NCBI GenBank assembly: GCA_964597275.1
Contig: CAZQXS010000144.1
Span: 1-8,653 of the forward strand
DNA: 8,653 nucleotides
Reading direction: 5' to 3'
DNA from: UBA8110 sp964597275
GTDB lineage: Bacteria; SAR324; NAC60-12
This document shows, in pieces, positions 1 through 6,052 of the stretch (position 1 is its first letter; the number at the start of each line of letters is the position of its first letter). Below the pieces are notes generated by a model. It searched no databases. It had not been told where the DNA came from and saw only the letters and a program-made list of their open reading frames with translations. Position numbers and translations under genes: made by a program.

Positions 1-29
1 ATATCATTTTAAATCCTGTGTGTGGTTGA

Positions 30-500
30 TTAATATAGATTCAATATCATTGAAGCAGTTTCATCATCAAATTGATTGCTTTTAAATTGATACTCCTTGC
101 CTTTAATCCCAATAATGGTTGGAAAAACAATCTTCCCTTTGAAGAACTTTTTGGAAACCACCCCAAAGCTATCCCTGTAAAAGTAGGACAGAGGCACCTT
201 CAGCCGCTTGGCAAACCGTTTGATTTCCTTTTTGGAGTCCTCCTTGAGGGGGTCAATGAAGAGCAGGGGAGTCTCCGGGAATTCGGATTTCATCAGTTGA
301 TAGAGTGCTGGGATTTCCTTGATGCAGGGAACACAGTTGACAAAGAAGAAGCTCAGGACGTAGGGCTGCTCCTGCTTCCGGGAGTCAAACCGCTTGCCCT
401 CCAGACTCCTGAGCCAGAACGTCGGCACCTCTTTGCAAAGCGCGGATTCAACCGAGGTCAGGTAAACGAGCAGGAAAGCGAAGACTGTGACGAATCTCAT
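30..500 (-). CDS. Exported thioredoxin-fold (TlpA/ResA-like) protein
   Basis: A 156-residue protein with an N-terminal hydrophobic segment (about residues 4-20) that reads as a signal peptide or anchor, followed by a thioredoxin-like fold. The redox motif is Cys56-Val-Pro-Cys59, preceded by the strand VLSFFFVN and followed by a helix starting KEIP. The expected cis-proline is Pro127 in VFPT. This is the layout of the TlpA/ResA/redoxin group, which reduce or rearrange disulfides outside the cytoplasm. The substrate is unknown. The open frame extends upstream to 620, but that part overlaps the preceding gene and looks non-coding; the ATG at 498-500 puts the signal sequence at the N-terminus. 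No strong ribosome binding site is visible. It starts 5 bp after the preceding gene stops, so the two are probably cotranscribed. The 3' end is AT-rich (18 of 60 G+C at 61-120). Cys22 after SAL is a poor lipobox match. Confidence 0.8.
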   Translation of the reverse strand: MRFVTVFAFLLVYLTSVESALCKEVPTFWLRSLEGKRFDSRKQEQPYVLSFFFVNCVPCIKEIPALYQLMKSEFPETPLLFIDPLKEDSKKEIKRFAKRLKVPLSYFYRDSFGVVSKKFFKGKIVFPTIIGIKGKEYQFKSNQFDDETASMILNLY

Positions 501-505
501 GGGGT

Positions 506-1423
506 TCAAGTGTCGGTGGTTTGGAGAAACTCCCGGATTTCCTCGTCGGACCACTTCTGAGTGATCTTCTTTGAGATGCGCAGGAGGTGCTTCCGCTTGA
601 AGGATTTTGATTGCCCCCACTTGCGGATGGGGATTCTCTGAGAGTCAATGGAGTAGCTCCCCACTTTGACTGCATCGCCGTCCATCATCGCCCAGGATTC
701 CAGAATGACGGACATGGAGACCAGCCCCTTCCACATGCTGGTCTGCTGTTTTTGGAACTCCCAATCAGTGGTGATGACCAGGCTGGCGTTGGAACCCCGT
801 TCGTTCATGGCCTTGCCAAGCGCTTTCCTGAAGGAGCCACCTGGAATCGCCTTGGAAACCCCAAGGAATTCGATGGAGTCCAAATCCTCCATCAGAAACT
901 CCAGCTCGGAGGTGAGGATGGCTCTTGGTTCCTTGGACAGGGATTCTTGGGTGGAATCCGGTTTCTTCCTGAAAACGAGCAGCAGTCTTCGGTTTTGAGG
1001 GCACTCCTCCACCAACCACTCCCCGTACTTGCGGCAAAGCTGGGTTTGCTGGGCTTCTGCCAATTCCTGATGGAGAATCCGCAAGGTGGCGTGCCGGACG
1101 TTGCCGGGAAAGGGGCGCTTGGAGTGAGAGGTTCCGTGCAGGGAAACTGGGGTGCGCTGGCTCGTGATGGAAAGGTCGAGTCCGTTTCCAGAGGACAGCA
1201 GGGAAACCTCAAAAAAACAGGAGGACGCCAGTTCGGACTCGGAAATTCCGGCGACTGGAACTTGCTTCAGGGGAACAACGAAGTCGGACAGCAGGGGCCG
1301 GAGGAGGGCGTCTATCTTGGAGGCGTTGTTGCCGACCTCGCCCCCCACAAAGAGGTAGCAGGCCGACTGCCCCAGAGTCAGGGTCGGCAGGAACAGAAGC
1401 AGGCAACAAAGGAGTAGGCGCAT
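506..1423 (-). CDS. Uncharacterised secreted protein
   Basis: A 305-residue protein I do not recognise. The first 19 or so residues form a signal peptide (MRLLLCC followed by a Leu-rich core ending near TLGQSA). The sequence GQSAC at 18-22 has small residues before Cys22, but Gln at -3 makes lipidation doubtful. The mature part seems to contain two alpha/beta regions, one at about residues 22-135 beginning with a hydrophobic strand CYLFVGG, and one at about 180-270 with ILTSELEFLMEDL and a later VSMSVILESWAMMDG. This loosely recalls periplasmic LPP20/CsgG-like folds, but only in general shape. The C-terminus is basic and helical, ending with a Trp-Ser-Asp-Glu-Glu segment. The frame is open up to 1489, but the ATG at 1421-1423 begins the signal peptide exactly. 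It lies directly upstream of the thioredoxin-like gene, suggesting a shared exported function. Confidence 0.7.
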   Translation of the reverse strand: MRLLLCCLLLFLPTLTLGQSACYLFVGGEVGNNASKIDALLRPLLSDFVVPLKQVPVAGISESELASSCFFEVSLLSSGNGLDLSITSQRTPVSLHGTSHSKRPFPGNVRHATLRILHQELAEAQQTQLCRKYGEWLVEECPQNRRLLLVFRKKPDSTQESLSKEPRAILTSELEFLMEDLDSIEFLGVSKAIPGGSFRKALGKAMNERGSNASLVITTDWEFQKQQTSMWKGLVSMSVILESWAMMDGDAVKVGSYSIDSQRIPIRKWGQSKSFKRKHLLRISKKITQKWSDEEIREFLQTTDT

Positions 1424-1460
1424 GGTGATTTCGTCAGGGCCACAGAGTTTTGCTGGCCCC

Positions 1461-1489
1461 ACCTTACTGAAACTGGCCGGAATCGTCAA
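1461..1489 (-). promoter_or_regulatory. Possible sigma70 promoter of the secreted-protein pair
   Basis: On the minus strand TTGACG (1489-1484, five of six to the -35 consensus) is followed after 17 bp by TAAGGT (1466-1461, three of six to the -10 consensus). It would place the transcript start about 30 bp upstream of the ATG at 1423. The -10 is weak, so this is only a candidate. Confidence 0.3.
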
Positions 1490-1512
1490 CCCAAAGGGAT
1501 TTCAGGCTCTTT

Positions 1513-1542
1513 TCTGGATTCCTGCCTGCACGGGAATGACAG
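1513..1542. repeat. dRS3-like intergenic inverted repeat
   Basis: The core at 1518-1537 is 20 bp, ATTCC-N10-GGAAT, one base away from the neisserial dRS3 pattern ATTCCC-N8-GGGAAT. The flanks TCTGG and GACAG also match the flanks of many intergenic repeats of this type in proteobacterial genomes. Read on the minus strand it begins CTGTCATTCC and ends GGAATCCAGA, the same ends as the larger repeat at 8599-8640. It lies in the 144 bp gap between the hisN stop and the secreted-protein gene; I see no gene in that gap. Confidence 0.7.
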
Positions 1543-1567
1543 GTGGGTCGAATAAACCGCAAATGCT

Positions 1568-2440
1568 CTAGCGGGGCGTGAGGGCCGCAAGCGCCTGTTC
1601 GTGCAGGGCGGGATTGGCGCTGGCGAGCAGGGTGCCGTCCCAGTCGAGCGTGACGGGGTTCCCGGACCAGTCGGTGGTCACGCCTCCGGCTTCCTGCACC
1701 ACGGGGATGAGCGCCATCGCGTCGTAGGACGCCAAGCCTGCTTCCACCACGACATCCACGCCGCCCAGCGCGAGCATCCCGTAGAGGTAGCAGTCCCCGC
1801 CATAGCGCCGCATCCGCGTTTTTTCGTAAAGCCGCTGCACCCGCGTCCACTGGGTTTTGGAAAACATCGAAGGGTCGGTGGAGCCGATCAGCGCCTGCCC
1901 CAAGTCGCGGGTTGTCGAGGTCTGCAAGGAAAGCTGCTGTGGTTCCGGATATTCCCGGACGTAGCGGGTGCCCTGCCCCTGCACTCCAATCCAGCGTTCG
2001 CCCTGCATGGTTGCGTCAATCACGCCCACCACGGGTTTCCCGTCTTCCAAGAGCGCGATCAGGGTGCCGAAGAGCGGACTGCCCGTGATGAAGGCGCGGG
2101 TGCCGTCAATCGGGTCCAGCACCCACTGCCAGCGGCTTTCCGGGCGCACCACCCCGTGTTCCTCGCCGATGATGCCATGCTCCGGGAACTCCGCCTCCAG
2201 CCGTTCGCGCATCACCGACTCGGCCCGCCGATCCGCTTCAGTGACCGGATCGAAGCCCTGGCTCCCTTTTGCGTCCACCTGCAAACCGCTCCGGAAGTAG
2301 GGGCGCACGGTTTTGCGAGCGAGATCGGCCAGTTCTTCGGCCACCTCACGCCAGTGATCCACAGGCTGGTGGCTGGTGGCTGGTGGCTGGTGGTCGGTGG
2401 CTGGTCGCGGGCATGGCCCGCTCCTACGGGGTTCTGCCAT
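1568..2440 (-). CDS. hisN: Histidinol-phosphatase, inositol-monophosphatase family (HisN type)
   Basis: A cytoplasmic, metal-dependent phosphatase that probably converts L-histidinol phosphate to L-histidinol in histidine synthesis. Numbering from the in-frame GTG at 2362: TEAD (41-44), metal-binding Glu67-Glu68 in GIIGEEHG, the family signature Asp83-Pro-Ile-Asp86-Gly-Thr, then AFITGSPLFGTLIAL, which is typical of the HisN branch rather than general inositol phosphatases. The C-terminal metal motif is SYDAMALIP-VVQEAGG with Asp214; the Tyr-Asp plus Ala-Leu-x-Pro form is again HisN-like. The start is uncertain. The ATG at 2440 gives 290 residues, but its first 26 are the translation of a REP-like palindrome and a heptamer repeat. 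The GTG at 2362 gives 264 residues, closer to the usual length, but has no clear ribosome binding site. No other his gene is nearby, so another sugar or polyol phosphate substrate remains possible. Confidence 0.85.
   Translation of the reverse strand: MAEPRRSGPCPRPATDHQPPATSHQPVDHWREVAEELADLARKTVRPYFRSGLQVDAKGSQGFDPVTEADRRAESVMRERLEAEFPEHGIIGEEHGVVRPESRWQWVLDPIDGTRAFITGSPLFGTLIALLEDGKPVVGVIDATMQGERWIGVQGQGTRYVREYPEPQQLSLQTSTTRDLGQALIGSTDPSMFSKTQWTRVQRLYEKTRMRRYGGDCYLYGMLALGGVDVVVEAGLASYDAMALIPVVQEAGGVTTDWSGNPVTLDWDGTLLASANPALHEQALAALTPR
2366..2407. repeat. Heptamer tandem repeat (CTGGTGG)
   Basis: Six consecutive 7-bp units: four perfect CTGGTGG copies (2366-2393), then TCGGTGG and CTGGTCG. 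On the minus strand it reads as CCACCAG units and, if translated in the hisN frame, gives a His-Gln-Pro-Pro-Ala-Thr type low-complexity peptide. It sits just upstream of the conserved start of the phosphatase domain. Such a repeat can vary in copy number by slippage; since seven is not a multiple of three, each unit gained or lost would shift the frame of any extension read through it. Confidence 0.9.
2407..2427. repeat. REP-like palindrome with GTAGGAG head
   Basis: GCGGGC (2407-2412) and GCCCGC (2416-2421) form perfect 6-bp arms around ATG. On the minus strand the element reads GTAGGAGCGGGC, then the stem, then CGA. This is the layout of the REP elements common in Pseudomonas and other bacteria, where a GTAGGAG-type head precedes a GC-rich stem. 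It abuts the heptamer repeat, so the block 2366-2459 looks like non-coding repeat DNA. Confidence 0.65.
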
Positions 2441-2459
2441 TGGTTTCACGGGGTTCTGC
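2426..2459. repeat. 12-bp direct repeat flanking the hisN ATG candidate
   Basis: ACGGGGTTCTGC occurs at 2426-2437 and again at 2448-2459, 22 bp apart. The only upstream ATG for hisN (2440-2438) lies between the copies. This looks like a local duplication attached to the REP-like element. Confidence 0.7.
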
Positions 2460-2493
2460 TTTCTGCCTCAGTGCCTTCTGCGTTTTTTGAACG

Positions 2494-3504
2494 TCATTCA
2501 GGCAGTTTGTGGAGGAAGCGGGACACCTCCTGAAGCAGGGATTCGGTGTTGCGGGGGGAGAGGATGCGGCCTGCCAAGACGTGGTAGGAGGGATCGCCCG
2601 GCTCCTCGTAGGGCATCAGCACCTTGGGCATGGACCCCAACTCGGTGAAGCGCCGCTCGATTTGGGACACGTCCACCACCTTGTCGTTGGGGGAGTAGGC
2701 GACAAAGGTGGGCGTGGTCAGGGTGTGCAGGGGGAGCCGTTCCACCAGCTTGACGAGTCCCATCAGGGTGGGAACCGCTTCGGAGCGGTAGCGCGTGGTC
2801 CAACCCTTGGCGTGTTCCGGGGATTCCGGCTGAAATTCGCGGTATGGCCCAACGAGCAGGCGGGTGATCTGGTCGCCCCACGGGCCTGCGGCCAGTCCGG
2901 CGAGTTTGTTGCGCGGACTGAAATTTGGAGAGAACAGCACGAGGGCGTGCAGGTTTTTCACCTCCTCGCGCAGGGCGAGCCAGAGCGCAAGGGAGGCTCC
3001 GGTGGAGGTGCCCACCACGATCACCTTGCGTCCCAGCCGCTCCCCAATCGCATAGGCTTCCAGCGTGTCCCGCAGCCAGTCCTTCACCTCCGGTTCCGCC
3101 ATTGCTTCCCCGTCCCGCCCGTGTCCGGCCAGCCGGGTGAGGAAGAGGTTCGCCCGCAGCTCGAAGGCCAACTGCTCGCAGAAGGGGTCAATCTCCTGGC
3201 GGCTTGCCGAGAAGCCGTGCAGGTACACGACCGAGTAGGGGGTGATCTGCGGGGCGCGGGGGTTGCTCCAGACGATCTTCTTCTCCATGTCCGGACGCAG
3301 GGCGTACTGTGATTCCGTCACCCAGAGGTAGGAGTTGAGGTTGTCGGGCAGCTTGGGGGCGGTCACGGATTCGTCCACCTCCACCTGCGGGCCGATCAGG
3401 TACATCACGGCAACGACGGTCAGGATCGCCGCCAGCCAGCCCAACACCTTGAGGGTGGGGAAGGTGGAGTTCAGCTTAGTCTCCGGCAGCTTCTCGTGAT
3501 ACAT
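2494..3504 (-). CDS. Membrane-anchored alpha/beta hydrolase
   Basis: A 336-residue serine hydrolase with one N-terminal transmembrane segment (about residues 19-37, VLGWLAAILTVVAVMYLIG), so the catalytic domain is probably on the outer face of the inner membrane. The fold elements follow in order: the oxyanion loop His96-Gly-Phe in VVYLHGFSAS; the nucleophile elbow Gly-Thr-Ser167-Thr-Gly; the likely acid Asp274 in YSPNDKVVD; and the base His308 in PSYHVL. This resembles the carboxylesterase/lysophospholipase group, but the substrate cannot be read from the sequence. The frame extends to 3645, but the extension is Arg/Ser-rich and overlaps the membrane-protein gene in another frame. The ATG at 3502-3504 overlaps the end of the AI-2E-family gene by 29 bp, consistent with translational coupling. 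AGG directly before the ATG is too close to be a good ribosome binding site. Confidence 0.82.
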   Translation of the reverse strand: MYHEKLPETKLNSTFPTLKVLGWLAAILTVVAVMYLIGPQVEVDESVTAPKLPDNLNSYLWVTESQYALRPDMEKKIVWSNPRAPQITPYSVVYLHGFSASRQEIDPFCEQLAFELRANLFLTRLAGHGRDGEAMAEPEVKDWLRDTLEAYAIGERLGRKVIVVGTSTGASLALWLALREEVKNLHALVLFSPNFSPRNKLAGLAAGPWGDQITRLLVGPYREFQPESPEHAKGWTTRYRSEAVPTLMGLVKLVERLPLHTLTTPTFVAYSPNDKVVDVSQIERRFTELGSMPKVLMPYEEPGDPSYHVLAGRILSPRNTESLLQEVSRFLHKLPE

Positions 3505-4840
3505 CCTGAATCGGTTTCGGTTCGAGTTCCTCCGCCAGTGCCTTGAGCGAGAGGAAGAGGGTTTGGAGGATGGAGAAGATCGGCACGGCCAGCAGCGCCC
3601 CGGCGATGCCCGCCATGTACTCTCCGGTGACGAGGGCAAAGACAATCAGCGCGGGGTGAATCTGCGCCGCCGTGCCCATGATCTTGGGGTTGAGAAAGTT
3701 CGCCTCAATAAAATGGATCAGCAAAATCCAGCCCAGCGCCAGCACTCCGGTGGCAAAGGACACCGTCACGCCCATGATCACGATGGGGATGCTGGAGATG
3801 ATCGTGCCGAAAATCGGGATCAGCGAACACACCATCGCCACCAGCGAGAGGGTGAACGCAAAGGGCACCCCAATGCCCACTAGGCCGACGAGGGTGAAGA
3901 TGCCGTTGACGAGGCAGATCAGCAATTGCCCGCGCACCACGCCGTTCAGGCCGAGGTCCAGCCGGGAGATCAGATTGCCGTAGCGGAGCTGGTGCACCTC
4001 CGGAATCAGGGTGCGGAAAAAGAACAAAATGCGGTTGGTGTCCACCAGAATGAACCCGGCGACCATGAAGGTGAGGAAAATCGTGAACACGGACCCCAGC
4101 ACCCCGCCGACCAGTTGCTGCCCCCACACCACCAGCTTGGCAATGTCCTGCTGGATGCGCTGGGTGATCTGGACGACCACAGCGTCAATCTGCTCCTGCA
4201 AGCTGGTGGGAGAGGCCGTCGGCTCCACCCCGGAGGAGCCGTTGACCTTGATCCGTGGGATCACCTCCACCCGCTCGCTGTCCAGCGTCCGAATCTCGAA
4301 GGTGTAGGTGTTCAGCAGGTCCATCCACTCGCGGGGGAGTCCGGTGATTGGCTGAGGCGGGGCTTGCTCCTCGCGGACCACTTCCAGCTCCGGCAGGGCA
4401 ACGGGTTCCGGCGGCTGGGGCAGCAGGGCGATCAGGCTCTCAAATCGGGCCTCCGCCTTGGGCACCCATTCCTGTGTGAGCTGGGAGACGGTTTGCGGAA
4501 TCTGCCCCACCATCTTCGCAAGTTCGATGCTGACCTTGGGCACCACGTAGGTGCCGCCGCCAATCAGGATCACCAGAATCCCCAGATAGACGAGGATCAC
4601 CGCCAGCCCACGCGGGACCAGATAGCCGCGCACCTCCCAGGTGTGCATCCGGTCAATCACCGGGGCCAGGACGTAGGCGAGGAAGAGCGCCAGCAGGAAC
4701 GGGAAGAGGATGTCGTGGAAAAACAGCAGCACCACCGCAAGCGCGGTGAGCAGGGTGAGGACGACCACAAAGCGGCCACGGCGACTGAGGAACTCCAGCA
4801 TCAAGCCTGACGGAAGGCGGTGGACAATCCCACCAACCAT
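3476..4840 (-). CDS. AI-2E/PerM-family membrane transporter
   Basis: A 454-residue polytopic inner-membrane protein of the AI-2E (PerM/TqsA) family. Hydrophobic segments lie at about 23-40, 43-62 and 77-100, and again at about 244-266, 303-346, 347-380 and 398-432. The C-terminal family signature is clear: EANFLNPKIMG (379-389), IHPALIVFALVTG, then GIAGALLAVPI. Members export small molecules such as autoinducer-2, act as Na+/H+ antiporters, or have unknown cargo, so the substrate is not assignable. The soluble region between the third and fourth hydrophobic segments (about 101-240) is long, with a Pro/Glu-rich part at 141-170, which makes the protein longer than the usual 350 or so residues. 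An alternative ATG at 4801 would give 441 residues and starts nearer the first helix; neither start has a strong ribosome binding site. It lies 30 bp after the regulator gene on the same strand. Confidence 0.88.
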   Translation of the reverse strand: MVGGIVHRLPSGLMLEFLSRRGRFVVVLTLLTALAVVLLFFHDILFPFLLALFLAYVLAPVIDRMHTWEVRGYLVPRGLAVILVYLGILVILIGGGTYVVPKVSIELAKMVGQIPQTVSQLTQEWVPKAEARFESLIALLPQPPEPVALPELEVVREEQAPPQPITGLPREWMDLLNTYTFEIRTLDSERVEVIPRIKVNGSSGVEPTASPTSLQEQIDAVVVQITQRIQQDIAKLVVWGQQLVGGVLGSVFTIFLTFMVAGFILVDTNRILFFFRTLIPEVHQLRYGNLISRLDLGLNGVVRGQLLICLVNGIFTLVGLVGIGVPFAFTLSLVAMVCSLIPIFGTIISSIPIVIMGVTVSFATGVLALGWILLIHFIEANFLNPKIMGTAAQIHPALIVFALVTGEYMAGIAGALLAVPIFSILQTLFLSLKALAEELEPKPIQDVSREAAGD

Positions 4841-4870
4841 AACGGGCTGGCCGGAACTCTCAAGCCGGGA

Positions 4871-5581
4871 TTAACGCAGGACCACCTTGTAGGCGAATTG
4901 ATGCGTGTGGATGTGCGAGAAACGCAACTCGACGGGCTGCCCCTGAAGGTCGAACGCCACCCGTTCGAGTTCTAGGATGGGCAGGCCAACCTCCACGCCA
5001 AGATTCCGGGCGTCGGAAGCGGTTGCCGAGGCGGCCCGCAGCGTTTCCTCGGCCTTGTGGATGGTCACGCCGTACTTTGCTTGGTAGAAGGCGTAGAGCG
5101 TGTTGGGAAGCTCGGAGGCCTGGTCGAGTCCCGGAAAGCGCTCCTGCGGCAGGAAAACCGACTGGTTGAGCGTGGGCTTGCCATACACCAGCCGGATGCG
5201 TTCGAGCTTCCAGAGGTTCCCGGAGTCGAGTTGCAGGAGTTCGCGCTGCCGGGCGGTGGGCTTGGCCGGGCGAATCCGGAGCAGGCGGCTCTCCGGCTTG
5301 GTCATGTGCCCATGCTGGTCCACGATGCGGTAAAATCGGAACAGCGAGTGATCGGGAGTCTGCTCGGTGACAAAGGTTCCCCGCCCCTGTCGGCGCTCCA
5401 CGAGCCGGATCTGCGCCAGCCGGTCCAGCGCCTTGCGGACTGTGCCCGGACTCACCCCGAACTCCTCGGCCAGCTTCGGCTCGGCAGGCAGCATCTCTCC
5501 CGGCTGCCACTGCCCGCCGGAAATGCGGTCGAGCAGCAGTTCCTGCACTTGCTGGTAGAGGGGACGAAAGCCTTGGATCAT
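4871..5581 (-). CDS. GntR-family (HutC-type) transcriptional regulator
   Basis: A 236-residue DNA-binding regulator. The N-terminal winged helix-turn-helix spans about residues 6-72 with PLYQQVQELLLDRI, the GQWQPGEMLPAE turn, LAEEFGVSPGTVRKALDRL as recognition region, and the wing ERRQGRGTFV. The C-terminal UTRA ligand-binding domain spans about 90-236, with ELERVAFDLQGQPVELR near its end and the closing FAYKVVLR, typical of the HutC subfamily. The frame continues to a TTG at 5620, but the ATG at 5579-5581 gives the standard start just before the helix-turn-helix. The gene is divergent from suyAB, and this type of regulator commonly represses an adjacent catabolic operon until a small-molecule inducer binds UTRA. 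The ligand here is inferred to be sulfolactate or a related compound. It could also drive the downstream minus-strand genes, starting 30 bp away. Confidence 0.9.
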   Translation of the reverse strand: MIQGFRPLYQQVQELLLDRISGGQWQPGEMLPAEPKLAEEFGVSPGTVRKALDRLAQIRLVERRQGRGTFVTEQTPDHSLFRFYRIVDQHGHMTKPESRLLRIRPAKPTARQRELLQLDSGNLWKLERIRLVYGKPTLNQSVFLPQERFPGLDQASELPNTLYAFYQAKYGVTIHKAEETLRAASATASDARNLGVEVGLPILELERVAFDLQGQPVELRFSHIHTHQFAYKVVLR

Positions 5582-5667
5582 CGGGTTGGGTCTCTTGTTT
5601 GGGCACCATTGCCATTCCAATCACTCAACTCTAATCGCCTGTGCCAGAAAAATCCACAAAAATTTTA

Positions 5668-5679
5668 TCTTATATAAGA
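5668..5679. promoter_or_regulatory. Candidate GntR operator (12-bp palindrome)
   Basis: TCTTATATAAGA is a perfect 12-bp palindrome in the divergent region between the regulator and suyA. A second, offset pair TTTTAT (5663-5668) and ATAAAA (5681-5686) brackets it. HutC-type GntR proteins bind short AT-rich palindromes of this kind. It lies 13 bp upstream of the suyA -35 box and overlaps the probable -10 of the regulator gene, a position suited to autoregulation. Binding is inferred. Confidence 0.5.
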
Positions 5680-5696
5680 CATAAAATATCTGTTGA
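5669..5696 (-). promoter_or_regulatory. Candidate promoter of the GntR regulator
   Basis: On the minus strand TCAACA (5696-5691, four of six to the -35 consensus) is followed after 16 bp by TATAAG (5674-5669, five of six to the -10). It gives a leader of about 80 bases before the ATG at 5581 and overlaps the candidate operator. Confidence 0.35.
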
Positions 5697-5721
5697 CACT
5701 CTTTTCAATCTGCGTTACAGT
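5693..5721 (+). promoter_or_regulatory. Candidate sigma70 promoter of suyAB
   Basis: A perfect -35 TTGACA (5693-5698), a 17-bp spacer, and TACAGT (5716-5721, four of six to the -10 consensus). The transcript would start near 5728, leaving about 30-40 bases before suyA. Confidence 0.55.
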
Positions 5722-5767
5722 TCCCAGCCTATGGCCTTGGGCCGCTAACCTGAACATGCACACACGG

Positions 5768-6052
5768 ATGACGACACACTTCATTGCCCACGAACCCGCC
5801 GACACGGTCGGGGTGGTCGTGGTGGAAAAAGTCACAGCGGGCCAAGAGGCGACGGGCTGGATCATGGAAACGGACGAGACCGTTTCGGTGCAGGCGCTTG
5901 CGGAGGTGCCGCTGGGCCACAAGCTCGCCCTCGCCGACATCAAGGCCGAGGACACCATCATCAAGTACGGCCACGACATTGGCCGCGCCATCGCGGACAT
6001 CCCCAAGGGCGGCTACGTCCACGTCCACAATGTCAAAACGAAGAGGTGGTGA
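5768..6052 (+). CDS. suyA: (2R)-sulfolactate sulfo-lyase, small (alpha) subunit
   Basis: A 94-residue SAF-domain protein of the UxaA N-terminal type, the small partner of the sulfo-lyase. Together with SuyB it converts (2R)-3-sulfolactate to pyruvate and sulfite in the cytoplasm. Key stretches are DTVGVVVVE (12-20), VPLGHKLALADI (47-58), then IIKYGHDIGRAIADI and GGYVHVHN, the conserved pattern of UxaA-like small subunits; the C-terminus KTKRW is also characteristic. The start is not certain: an ATG at 5756 adds four residues, and neither ATG has a clear ribosome binding site. The TTG at 5693 is part of the promoter -35 and is not a credible start. The stop TGA shares its last base with the ATG of suyB, so the subunits are translationally coupled. 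The alternative, an altronate-type dehydratase subunit, is disfavoured by the partner's sequence. Confidence 0.85.
   Translation: MTTHFIAHEPADTVGVVVVEKVTAGQEATGWIMETDETVSVQALAEVPLGHKLALADIKAEDTIIKYGHDIGRAIADIPKGGYVHVHNVKTKRW

Noticed and set aside
611..1417. Long plus-strand open frame of 268 codons opposite the secreted-protein gene.
   Set aside because: It is the antisense of a gene with a proper signal peptide and operon spacing, and its translation is low-complexity Gly/Gln-rich with no recognisable domain.
2366..2407. The tandem repeat as the start of a CRISPR array.
   Set aside because: The units are seven bases with no spacers.
1601..2533. Plus-strand open frame of 310 codons opposite hisN.
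   Set aside because: It is antisense to a clear phosphatase domain; the His/Arg/Pro-rich translation is typical of the opposite strand of a GC-rich gene.
3505..3645. N-terminal extension of the hydrolase up to 3645.
   Set aside because: It overlaps the conserved C-terminal signature of the membrane protein in another frame and is Ser/Arg/Pro-rich with no domain; the ATG at 3504 precedes a proper anchor segment.
3926..4810. Plus-strand open frame of 294 codons opposite the AI-2E-family gene.
   Set aside because: The His/Gln/Asp-rich translation is the complement of hydrophobic codons in the membrane protein, not a real protein.
5582..5620. TTG at 5620 as the start of the GntR regulator.
   Set aside because: It adds 13 residues ahead of the standard N-terminus of the family; the ATG at 5581 is better placed.
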